Of a stretch of DNA of 62,394 nucleotides, positions 25,943 to 33,967 are shown piece after piece. Below the pieces are notes generated by a model, which was given only the letters and a program-made list of their open reading frames with translations, was not told the DNA's origin and made no database searches. The stretch is from JBAZTO01 sp041661865 (GTDB taxonomy: Bacteria; Planctomycetota; Phycisphaerae; SM23-33). Each line of letters begins with the position of its first letter. The first letter of the stretch is position 1. The stretch covers positions 1 through 62,394 of the forward strand of contig JBAZTO010000022.1 of NCBI GenBank assembly GCA_041661865.1, written 5' to 3'. A program made the translations under genes and the position numbers.

Positions 25943-27219
25943 CGCGACGTCTGCTTCAAGGCCTGCATGGCCTCCCATGTCAGATCAATGAGCCGGTCAC
26001 GATTGGAATCCGTCTTGTTGCCCCACAGGTTCAGGAGGATCGACCGCAGCGCGTCCCTGCTCCCTACTCCCTGGTCCCTGGTCCCTGGTCCCCGGTCCCT
26101 AGTCCCTGGTCCCTGTCGCTTAATCATCGAGAGCACGCCCGCCGCGGCGCCCAGGGCCAGGCGGCGCGGCTCGATGCCCTGCCCGAGAGTCAGGTTCATT
26201 GTGCCGAAAAGCCGGTCGTCGTAGGCGAGTTTGCGGGCATGGTCGCGGCCGACGCGTTCGACCAGGTCGTTCAGGTTGGGATTAATCATCCGCTCCAGCA
26301 GATCCTCGGCATAGTTCCGGTAGCCGGCCTCCGTGAACAGCGGGTCGCCCAGGCGGGCATGCCGGCGGATCATCGCGCCGCCCGATTCGTCGATGAACGC
26401 CCGCCGCGCCTGCTCCATGATCCACTGGTCGCCGCCGGCGGCTGCGATCGTGTCCAGGCCGCGGAGATCGGCCAGGTAGGCAATCATCGCATGAATGGCG
26501 TTGTGGCCATACAGCTTGGCCTCCTCGAAGGGCAACAGGTCATCCTTCTCGACGAACACCTCGATGCCCCGCCGGAAACCCGGCAGCGGCACGCGCGAGA
26601 TCAGGATGTGATTGAACTGCTCCACCAGGACCGCCCGGCCCAGGTCCGGCGTCAGCGGCGCCAGGCCCATGCGCTCGATGAGCGCCGGCTCGGCGATCAC
26701 GCCGCTCATCTTGCCGATGACGGTGTTGAGTATCCCGACGCCTTCCAGCGCCGACGGCGCGGCGTGCTTGAGGATGTCCGCTCGCAGGATTTCTGCGGCG
26801 TGGTTGTGGTTCTCGGCTGCGTAGATGACGCTCGGCCGCGGCGACGTGCGGGCCGACAGTCCTGTGGCGAGCAGGCTGGCAACGCTGTTTTGGCCGCCGG
26901 CGTCATAGAATCGCACTGCCGGCAGGGCCGTGGCCAGTTCGTCGCTCTCGGCAATGGCCGCCAGGAGGGCCTGGCGATCGGCAGGGTCAGCCGGATCGTA
27001 AAGCTCGATGCCTTCAAGCTGCCGCGCGTCGATGCCGTCGTGCCGCGCCACGTTGATGCCGCACCGGCCGGAGTTGGCGCGGATGGAGGCGACCAGGTTC
27101 TTGTCGACCTCGGCCACCACGAAGCGCGAGAAGTTGCCCGAGGCGTAGGCCTCGAAGAGGAACAGGCCGCTCTGAATGGGCCCGAAGCCAAACCCGACGA
27201 ATGTCTTACCGCCGCTCAT
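25939..27219 (-). CDS. Mannitol-dehydrogenase-family protein
   Basis: 426 aa. N-terminal Rossmann-like start F-V-G-F-G-F-G-P-I-Q-S-G-L-F-L-F-E-A and a helical C-terminal domain (E-D-L-L-E-R-M-I-N-P-N-L-N-D, with K-L-Y-G-H-N-A-I-H-A-M before it) resemble the mannitol-1-phosphate/polyol dehydrogenase family, which contains NAD-dependent polyol and uronate reductases. The exact substrate is unknown. The C-terminal part carries an in-frame low-complexity insert (three heptapeptides like GPGTRDR) coded by a 7-base tandem repeat. It is the last gene of the six-gene minus-strand operon, 29 bases after the alcohol dehydrogenase gene. Confidence 0.7.
   Translation of the reverse strand: MSGGKTFVGFGFGPIQSGLFLFEAYASGNFSRFVVAEVDKNLVASIRANSGRCGINVARHDGIDARQLEGIELYDPADPADRQALLAAIAESDELATALPAVRFYDAGGQNSVASLLATGLSARTSPRPSVIYAAENHNHAAEILRADILKHAAPSALEGVGILNTVIGKMSGVIAEPALIERMGLAPLTPDLGRAVLVEQFNHILISRVPLPGFRRGIEVFVEKDDLLPFEEAKLYGHNAIHAMIAYLADLRGLDTIAAAGGDQWIMEQARRAFIDESGGAMIRRHARLGDPLFTEAGYRNYAEDLLERMINPNLNDLVERVGRDHARKLAYDDRLFGTMNLTLGQGIEPRRLALGAAAGVLSMIKRQGPGTRDRGPGTRDQGVGSRDALRSILLNLWGNKTDSNRDRLIDLTWEAMQALKQTSR
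26054..26116. repeat. Nine tandem copies of a 7-base unit inside a coding region
   Basis: Nine units of TCCCTGG (with variants TCCCTGC, TCCCTAC, TCCCCGG, TCCCTAG, TCCCTGT), 63 bases in all. Because 63 is a multiple of both 7 and 3, the frame of the host gene is kept. Gain or loss of any number of units not divisible by three would shift it. Confidence 0.9.
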
Positions 27220-27248
27220 AGACCCTCACTTCACCGCACGGAGCGGCG

Positions 27249-28949
27249 TCATTTCCTGCCCGCCACCGCGAGCAATTCCTGCTCGGCCGCCTTGCACCAG
27301 AAACCGTCGCGAAGCTTCGCCGCCACGCTGGGCAGTTGCGAGGCCAGTTGGCCCAGGGGGATCAGGCCCAGGTCGTGGAGGCAGGGGTAGACGATGATCT
27401 TGCCCGCGAGGGTGCGGTTTTCCACCGCGGCCAGGCCCTCGATGGCCCCGGCCATGCCGGAGATCGCGTCGACCGAGCAGTCGGTGTCCAGCAGGCCTTT
27501 TTCGATCTTGCCCAGGACAATCTCCATGTCGCGGATCGACGAGCCGCTGGTGCCGAACATGTAGCATCGCCGCGCAATGTAGGTGTCCATGTCCAGTGCG
27601 TGGCGGGTCGGGGCCGGGATACCGGCGAAGATGTTGATCATCGCGCCGTCGGCGCACTTGGCGATGGCGTCGGCCACCAGGGCCGCGACGGGGGCCATCA
27701 GGGCGAAATAGCTGCACCCCTGGCCGGCGTGCGACTGGCGCGATGAGTTGATCGAGCTGAGGGACACGCCGCGCGACGAGGCCATCGGGGCGGCCTTGTG
27801 GAGCAGCGATTCGAGCCGCCCGTCATCGACGTCGCTGGCCGTCATCGAGATGCCCGCGACGCCCGAACAGATGTTGCGGATCACGTGCATCTGGCCCATC
27901 GGCCCGCCGGCCCCGACAACCACGATGCGGTCGCCGGCGCGGATTTCGCCGGTGGCCGGGATGATGCGGTAGGCCTCGGACGCATCGGCGGAGACGGTCC
28001 CGATCCAGCGCGTCAGGCCGTAGTGAACCCGTCCGACGCCGACCGAGACATCCTGGCCGATCTTCCTGCCGCCCAGCACGATATTGATGATGCCGCGATT
28101 GGCCAGGAAGGCGTTGAGGGCCTCGATGGTCGCTGCGCCGGCGCCAAAGTAAACGATGTCGTCGAACACCACTTCGTTCAGGGCCGTCACGTCGGCGACC
28201 TCTTCCACGCTCACGCCCAGTTCATGAAGGGCCCGGCGCTGCGCATCGTCGGAGACAACCGCGGTGATCTGGGCCGGCTTGCCTTCGCGGCAGGCGGCGG
28301 CCAGGCCTTGCACGGCGTGCCCGGCGTCGGCCACCACCAGCATTCGCCCGCCGGCCTTGGGCGCCTGGCGCTCGCTGGAGACGTAGGAATCCTCGACGCA
28401 GGCCCACGGCTCGACCAGGCAGACAGCCGAGGCGCCCAGGTCGTCGTTGACGGGGATCAGGTATCGCTGCGCGGTGGTGGGTTCCACGATCACGCGCTCG
28501 TCCATCAGCACGTATTCCTGAAGGGCGCCCTCGAAGTTGTAGCCGAAGGCCGCGTTGGAGCCGGCCGTGCGAAGCTGGCGATAGTCGGTCTGCGCCAGCA
28601 CGCGCTCGCCGACCTTGTGGCTCTTGACGCCGGGGCCGACCGCGACGATCCGGCAGACCGTCTCGTGGCCGGGGACGGTGGGCTTGTCCAGCGGCACGTA
28701 ACTGGGGATCTGCTCCAGCACCTCGCGCGACAGCCCGCTGATGATCTCGGACTTGCGCGGGTGCTCAGTGAACTGCTTGAGCAGCTTGAGGTCGGAGAAG
28801 CACAGGCCCACGGCCTCGATTTGGGCCAGCACCTGGTGAGGCCCCGGCGGGTCCACGCGCTTGGCGCGATTGAGCGTCAGTTGGCTCGGCCCGACAAGCT
28901 GGACAGCGAACTGCGCCTTTGGCATCTCATTGGATTGCGGTTTTCCCAC
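27249..28949 (-). CDS. Zinc-type alcohol/polyol dehydrogenase, long form
   Basis: 566 aa; the start could also be the ATG eight codons on (MPKAQFAVQ). Medium-chain dehydrogenase: catalytic-zinc ligands in G-L-C-F-S-D, P-G-H-E-T and the later E in L-V-E-P-W-A-C-V-E-D. The cofactor part has G-A-G-G-P-M-G-Q-M near 355. The four-cysteine structural zinc lobe is absent, and at 566 residues it is about 200 longer than usual, with an inserted helical segment (KLLKQFTEHPRKSEIISGLS) and a duplicated-looking Rossmann region (MLVVADAGHAVQGLA). It resembles sorbose-phosphate-reductase-like members. It probably oxidises a polyol or sugar alcohol in the operon's pathway. Confidence 0.75.
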   Translation of the reverse strand: MGKPQSNEMPKAQFAVQLVGPSQLTLNRAKRVDPPGPHQVLAQIEAVGLCFSDLKLLKQFTEHPRKSEIISGLSREVLEQIPSYVPLDKPTVPGHETVCRIVAVGPGVKSHKVGERVLAQTDYRQLRTAGSNAAFGYNFEGALQEYVLMDERVIVEPTTAQRYLIPVNDDLGASAVCLVEPWACVEDSYVSSERQAPKAGGRMLVVADAGHAVQGLAAACREGKPAQITAVVSDDAQRRALHELGVSVEEVADVTALNEVVFDDIVYFGAGAATIEALNAFLANRGIINIVLGGRKIGQDVSVGVGRVHYGLTRWIGTVSADASEAYRIIPATGEIRAGDRIVVVGAGGPMGQMHVIRNICSGVAGISMTASDVDDGRLESLLHKAAPMASSRGVSLSSINSSRQSHAGQGCSYFALMAPVAALVADAIAKCADGAMINIFAGIPAPTRHALDMDTYIARRCYMFGTSGSSIRDMEIVLGKIEKGLLDTDCSVDAISGMAGAIEGLAAVENRTLAGKIIVYPCLHDLGLIPLGQLASQLPSVAAKLRDGFWCKAAEQELLAVAGRK

Positions 28950-28961
28950 GCCGACTCCTTC

Positions 28962-31013
28962 TTAACTTAACATGACCTGGCCGCCGGTGACGGGCACGGC
29001 CTGGCCGGTCTCGTACTTCTGCTCGATCACGTAGTAGATGGCCCTCATCACGTCGGCTGCCTCGCAGCCGCGGCCCATGGGCACCTTGGCCTCGTAGGCG
29101 CGTCGCACGTCGGCGATGGTCTGGGCCCCGGCGACCTTGCCCGTCCGAAGGTACTGCACGAACAGCCCGTTGTCGGGGTCCGACCACAGCGGCCCGTCGA
29201 AGAAGTTGCCCGGACAGATCGCGTTGACCTTCACGCCGTCGGTCACCAGTTCCATCGCGAAGGACTGCGTCAGGCCGATGCCGCCGAACTTGCTGCCGGC
29301 GTAGGCGAAGTTGCGGTTCGAGCCGGCCAGCCCGCTCTTGGAGTTGATCTGGATGATGTCGCTCCAGTAGTCGCCCCTGGCCTGGTGCTGGACGGCCAGG
29401 ATGGGCGAGGCCTTCTGCACGCAGAGGTAGTAGCCCTTGTAATTGACGGCCGTCACAAAGTCGAAATCACGCTCGCTCTGTGTCTTGACGCTCTCGGCCC
29501 GCAGCACGCCGGCGTTGCTGACCAGCACGTCCAGGCCGCCGTAGGCCCGAACGACCTGGTGAAACGCCGCCTCGACGCTGGCGGGATTGGCCACGTTGAT
29601 CTCCACGGCCATCGTGCGTCCGCTGCCGCACTGGGCACTGACGGACTGGGCGGCCGCCCGCGCGCCGGCGGCGTTGATGTCGCACAGCACCACGTGGGCG
29701 GCCTGGGCGGCGAAGTCCCTGGCGATCTCAAGCCCAAAACCCTGGGCTGCGCCGGTGACGACGACGACCTTGCCGGCGGCCCGGCCCGTGCGGGCGGAGG
29801 CGGCGGAGATCGACTTGCGGTAGGCCTCGGCTTCCCAGTTTTCGATGAACATGCGCTGGGCGTCGGTCATGGGGGCGATGGCGCCGAGTCGCGCCGCCCC
29901 GGCCATCACCTTGATCGCGTCGACGTAGACCTTGGCCGCGGTGGCTGCGCCGCTGTAATCGTCGCCGACGGCGAAGAGTCCCAGCCTGGCGACCAGGACG
30001 ATCTTGGGCGACAGCTCCAAGGACTTGCGGTACTCGGCGATTCCCTGCCGCAGAAGCTCGACCACGGCCTCGCTGCCGGCGGCCGATCCCAGGTTCACCC
30101 ACATCGGGAAGGAGTTGCAGTAGACGATCTGGTCGGGCGTCAGCGGCCCGCCCATCGCCGCCTCACAGCCGCCGGCCCCGCAAACCAGGCTCCGCGTGGC
30201 GGCCCCGTCGTCGAAGGTCACGATCTTGAGCGTCTCGCCGTCGGCCAGGAGACCGCGAAGGGCCGGCGCGATGATGTTGATCATCGCCTTGGCCTGCTCG
30301 TCGGGCAGCGGAGACTGCGGGCCGAACATCCCCTCGGCAAAGTCGGTCCCCAGCAGTTGGGAGATCTTGCCCAGGCAATCGTCGGTGTGCCGGCGGATTT
30401 CTTCGGGCGTTTCGCCGCAGACGATCAGCCCGTGATTCTGCACCAGGATGACCGACGGGCAGGCCCGGCCGGTCCGCTGGGCATACTCCCGCAGCGACGA
30501 ATCCAGCGTGCGGGCCAGCGTCAGGCCCGGGTCGGTGCAGGGAACCCACAGGGCCTCGGCGCCCAGCAGCCTGGCGAACAGCTCGTTTCCGCGCGTGCAG
30601 CAGGCCAGCGCATTGACCACCGTCGCGTGGCTGTGTACGACGAACCGGGTGGGCAGGATGTTGTGCAGCACCGCCTCGACCGAGGGGCGCAGGCCGCTAT
30701 CGGGCGCGACGCGCGCCGCCAGGATCGCCTGCTTGAAGGCCTCTTCCCGCCGCGCCGGGTCTTCCTCGGCCGGCGATTGCAGCAACGCATCCAGGGCCCG
30801 GCGATCCAGCTCGACAAACCCGTCGGCGCCGATGCAGGCCAGCGCCCGCCCCGACGCCTTGACGTGCAGGCGGTCGCCGATCTTCACCGACGTGTTGCCG
30901 CCTCCGCCAATGACAAACTCTTCGTCCTGCCCGTAAAACCGCGACAACTTCACCAGCGTGTCGATCGGGCTGTCGGTCGCTTCGAACTTGGGCCAATCGG
31001 CGTTGCCTTGCAT
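28962..31013 (-). CDS. Bifunctional class II aldolase / short-chain dehydrogenase
   Basis: 683 aa. Residues about 15-390 form a class II aldolase like rhamnulose/fuculose-phosphate aldolase: G-G-G-G-N-T-S-V-K, zinc histidines in V-V-H-S-H-A-T-V-V-N-A-L, and N-H-G-L-I-V. Residues about 415-683 form an SDR: V-V-V-T-G-A-A-Q-G-F-G-L-E (NAD site), N-A-G-V, and Y-A-G-S-K-F (catalytic Tyr and Lys). In the RhaD-RhaE type fusion the first half splits a ketose-1-phosphate to dihydroxyacetone phosphate and an aldehyde such as lactaldehyde, and the second oxidises the aldehyde. That assignment here is by homology of architecture. Confidence 0.85.
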   Translation of the reverse strand: MQGNADWPKFEATDSPIDTLVKLSRFYGQDEEFVIGGGGNTSVKIGDRLHVKASGRALACIGADGFVELDRRALDALLQSPAEEDPARREEAFKQAILAARVAPDSGLRPSVEAVLHNILPTRFVVHSHATVVNALACCTRGNELFARLLGAEALWVPCTDPGLTLARTLDSSLREYAQRTGRACPSVILVQNHGLIVCGETPEEIRRHTDDCLGKISQLLGTDFAEGMFGPQSPLPDEQAKAMINIIAPALRGLLADGETLKIVTFDDGAATRSLVCGAGGCEAAMGGPLTPDQIVYCNSFPMWVNLGSAAGSEAVVELLRQGIAEYRKSLELSPKIVLVARLGLFAVGDDYSGAATAAKVYVDAIKVMAGAARLGAIAPMTDAQRMFIENWEAEAYRKSISAASARTGRAAGKVVVVTGAAQGFGLEIARDFAAQAAHVVLCDINAAGARAAAQSVSAQCGSGRTMAVEINVANPASVEAAFHQVVRAYGGLDVLVSNAGVLRAESVKTQSERDFDFVTAVNYKGYYLCVQKASPILAVQHQARGDYWSDIIQINSKSGLAGSNRNFAYAGSKFGGIGLTQSFAMELVTDGVKVNAICPGNFFDGPLWSDPDNGLFVQYLRTGKVAGAQTIADVRRAYEAKVPMGRGCEAADVMRAIYYVIEQKYETGQAVPVTGGQVMLS

Positions 31014-31030
31014 GGCGGGGGTTCCTTCAA

Positions 31031-32314
31031 TCAGATCGTTTCGTAGTATCGCTGAATCACGGCCGCTCCGAGCCTGCTGAAGGCGGCGATTCGTTCTTCA
31101 TCGCTGCGGTAGGCGTCGTTCTTTCGCCCCTGGGCATCGACAAAGCCGCACTGGCCGTGGAGGCGGAGGAACTGGTGCGCGGCGGCCACGCAGGCGCCCT
31201 CCCAGAACAGGTGCTTGATCTCCGCCGGCACCGGCGCGCCGCCGATGCACGCCGGCTCGATGGGCAGCAGGTCCAGCGTGTTGTGCTCCGTGCCGCCCAT
31301 CAGGACGATCCCCGCGCGCCGCATGGCCGTGGCGTAATGGACCAGCACTTCCGGCTTGTTGCGGATGGGGATCAGCTCGGCGCAGTAGATGCCGTTGCCG
31401 CGGATGCTGTCGATGAGTTTTTCCACCGGCTCCTCGTAGGTGCAGATGGGCGAAGCGCCGTCGGCCAGCGTGGGGTAGCAGGGAATCCCGCCCAGTTCGA
31501 GGATCAGGCTGTAGGCCTGGGCGAAGTTGAGGAACGTTTCGGCGACGAAGGCCTTCTTGCCGGCCTTCATCAGGTGCGTGCGAATCTCGTTCTGGACCTT
31601 GGGGCCATCGGACGGGCCGGCCGTGGAGGCGGCGCCGAATATGCGGCCGAGCATCTCGGCGCGGCGATCCGGCGGGATCTGCTCGAAGAACACTTCCTGG
31701 AAGGCCTGGGCCAGGTGGCGCTCCTGGAGGCAGACGGTCTGGCGGGAGCAGTGGTGGCGGGCCACCACGCGGTCGACGATGGCCGCGGCTGAGAGGTTCG
31801 TCTGCACGCCATGCTCGGCGAAGATGTCGCCCAGCAACCGGGCCATGGCCTCCATGCGCTGGGTATCGTTCTGCCGGATCAGGGCGATCAGCCCCTGGGC
31901 GGCCTCGCTGGGCCGGGCGAAGCAGGTGATGCCCTTGCCGCAGAGGTACATCCGGCCGGGGTTGCCCGGGTCGTTGATCTTGACCTTGTCGCGGACCAGT
32001 TCGTCGATCAGCGAGATGATCTCCAGACCGTAGAGCGGGAAGATCCTCGCGGCCCGGGCCCGCGCGGTGAAGTCGGCATAGACGCTGAAGTCGTAGTAGT
32101 TGCTGGCCCCCAGCACGCCGATCCGCTGCGCCGCAGCCAGGTCGATGGCCTGCGCGACGGTTTCGAAGGCGGAAAAGTTCGGCGGCAGGTGGATGTGCGC
32201 GTTGACGCGGACTTCGCCGGCCGGCGCGAGTCCCCGCCCGGCCAGCCCGCGCAGCTCCTCGACCGTGCCGATGCTCCGCAGCGATTCCAATGCGTCCTGC
32301 AACGGTTGCGACAT
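31031..32314 (-). CDS. PHP-like metal-dependent hydrolase of unknown role
   Basis: 427 aa. R-V-N-A-H-I-H-L-P-P-N-F-S-A-F near 36-50 gives an H-x-H metal motif; V-L-G-A-S-N-Y-Y-D and F-P-L-Y-G-L-E-I-I with a Glu, then later histidines (H-Y-A-T-A-M, G-G-T-E-H-N-T) fit a PHP or amidohydrolase-like barrel. I do not know a reaction for this family. It lies 17 bases upstream of the aldolase/dehydrogenase gene in the same operon, so it probably acts on a phosphate ester or lactone in that sugar pathway. No signal peptide. Confidence 0.6.
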   Translation of the reverse strand: MSQPLQDALESLRSIGTVEELRGLAGRGLAPAGEVRVNAHIHLPPNFSAFETVAQAIDLAAAQRIGVLGASNYYDFSVYADFTARARAARIFPLYGLEIISLIDELVRDKVKINDPGNPGRMYLCGKGITCFARPSEAAQGLIALIRQNDTQRMEAMARLLGDIFAEHGVQTNLSAAAIVDRVVARHHCSRQTVCLQERHLAQAFQEVFFEQIPPDRRAEMLGRIFGAASTAGPSDGPKVQNEIRTHLMKAGKKAFVAETFLNFAQAYSLILELGGIPCYPTLADGASPICTYEEPVEKLIDSIRGNGIYCAELIPIRNKPEVLVHYATAMRRAGIVLMGGTEHNTLDLLPIEPACIGGAPVPAEIKHLFWEGACVAAAHQFLRLHGQCGFVDAQGRKNDAYRSDEERIAAFSRLGAAVIQRYYETI

Positions 32315-32411
32315 TTCGATCTCCAGGAAATCCGGGAAGGCCCGACAGGATACTCCCGCATCCGGGCCTGCTCCAGGGCAAATACCGTACCGGCCGGCCG
32401 GGGCCGAGGAA

Positions 32412-33827
32412 TCACTCCGCCGCGACGCGGAGGGTCTTTCGCGGAGGCAGATGGATGGCCTGTCCCAGGGCGTCCTCGGCGGCCTCCTTGAGGGCCTCGG
32501 AAATCGTCGGGTGCGCGAAGACCACCTCGGCCATCTCGCGGACGCTCACCTTCTGGTGCATCAGCGCGCCGGCGGCGGCGATGCACTCGGTGACGTTGTG
32601 GCCCATCATGTGTACGCCCAGCAGTCGCCCGTCGCCGCGATGGCGGATGACCTTGACGAACCCGTCGGTGTCGCCGACGGCCATTGCCTTGCCCAGGTAA
32701 CTCAACGGGAAAGTGCCGATGGCCACGGGCAGCCCCCTGGCGGCGGCCTGCTCCTGGCTCAGGCCCACCGAGGCCAGCTCCGGGAACGTGTAGACGCAGC
32801 TTGGAATGGGCGACTCGAATGGCCGGCGGTGGCCCAGGATGTTCTCGACGGCCGCGACGCCGTGCGCCGAGGCCGCGTGGGCCAGCAGGCACCGACCATT
32901 CGCGTCGCCGATGCAGTAGTAGCCCTTGACGGAGGTCTGGAGGAAGTCATCCACGCGGACAAAGCCGCGGTCGGTGCCCAGGCCCACCGACTCCAGGCCG
33001 ATGCCGGCGGTGTTGGGGCACCGTCCCACCGCCACCAGCACGCGGTCAGCCTCGACCGTCGCGCCGCCGGTCAGCACAGCCCGGGCCGTCGCGCCCGAGA
33101 CGCTCATCTCGGCCACCTTCGTGCCCAGCAGGCACTTGATGCCCCGCTTGGCGAAAATCTTCTGCACGGGCTCCGCCAGTTGGCAGTCCATCTCCGGCAT
33201 GAGGCGCGGCATCATTTCCACGACGGTCACTTCCACGCCGAAGGCCTGCATCATGCACGCGAACTCGCAGCCGATGATGCCGCCGCCGACGATCATCAGC
33301 CGCCGGGGCAGCGTCTTCCAGTGCAACGCCTCGTCGCTGGTGCAGAGGATGGCCGGATCGTCGGGCCAGCCGGGGATGCGAGCGGGGACTGAGCCGACGG
33401 CCAGGATCGTGTTGGCGGCGGTGAACTCCTGCCGCGCCCCGTCGCTGCCGGTCACAGCGACCTTGCCCGGCCCGTTCAGCACGGCCCGGCCCTGGAACAG
33501 CGTCACCTTGCGTGCGGCCAGGAGCGACTTGATGCCGCCCCGCAGCGCCTGGAGAGTCTTGTCCTTGCGGGCCTGGACTTTGGCCCAGTTGACGGCTACG
33601 CCGCCGGCGACGTCCACGCCCAACTCGCCGGCGTGCTGGATCTTGTGGATCAGCTCCGCCGAGGCCAGCAGCGCCTTGGAGGGAATGCAGCCGACGTTGA
33701 GGCACGCGCCGCCGAGGTGGCCCGACTCGACGATGGCCACCGACGCGCCCATTTGCCCAGCCTTGAGGGCTGCGACATAACCGCCCGGCCCTGACCCGAT
33801 TACCGCTATATCAAAGTGCTGACTCAT
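32412..33827 (-). CDS. lpdA: Dihydrolipoyl dehydrogenase (E3)
   Basis: 471 aa. FAD site G-S-G-P-G-G-Y-V-A-A (11-20), redox-active disulfide C42/C47 in G-G-A-C-L-N-V-G-C-I-P-S-K, NAD site V-G-G-G-I-I-G-C-E-F, T-S-V-K-G-Y-Y-C-I-G-D near the FAD, and the catalytic His-Glu in A-H-P-T-I-S-E-A. Reoxidises dihydrolipoyl groups of the E2 encoded upstream. It is 140 bases from E2 and 97 from the PHP gene. Confidence 0.93.
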   Translation of the reverse strand: MSQHFDIAVIGSGPGGYVAALKAGQMGASVAIVESGHLGGACLNVGCIPSKALLASAELIHKIQHAGELGVDVAGGVAVNWAKVQARKDKTLQALRGGIKSLLAARKVTLFQGRAVLNGPGKVAVTGSDGARQEFTAANTILAVGSVPARIPGWPDDPAILCTSDEALHWKTLPRRLMIVGGGIIGCEFACMMQAFGVEVTVVEMMPRLMPEMDCQLAEPVQKIFAKRGIKCLLGTKVAEMSVSGATARAVLTGGATVEADRVLVAVGRCPNTAGIGLESVGLGTDRGFVRVDDFLQTSVKGYYCIGDANGRCLLAHAASAHGVAAVENILGHRRPFESPIPSCVYTFPELASVGLSQEQAAARGLPVAIGTFPLSYLGKAMAVGDTDGFVKVIRHRGDGRLLGVHMMGHNVTECIAAAGALMHQKVSVREMAEVVFAHPTISEALKEAAEDALGQAIHLPPRKTLRVAAE

Positions 33828-33849
33828 GAACGTCTTTCTTGATAATCGT

Positions 33850-33940
33850 CACCCACACAGAGGCCACAGAGAACCTGAGAGAAGAATCTGCGTCTCGACG
33901 GCTCCTCATCTCTGTTTCTCTGAATCTCTGTGTCGCGGTG
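33850..33940. repeat. CACAGAG/CTCTGTG repeat in the E2-E3 gap
   Basis: The 140-base gap between the E2 and E3 genes contains ACACAGAGGCCACAGAGAA (33853-33871) and the near-complementary CTCTGAATCTCTGTGTC about 50 bases on, forming a long imperfect inverted repeat. A related CACAGAGATCATGAAGGACA string occurs at 58175-58194. These look like one dispersed low-complexity family. Confidence 0.5.
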
Positions 33941-33967
33941 TTTTCTTCAGAACTCACCGGTTGGATC

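Noticed and set aside
29385..31046. Long plus-strand frame opposite the aldolase/SDR gene
   Set aside because: Shadow frame with repetitive Arg/Gly-rich translation and no motif.
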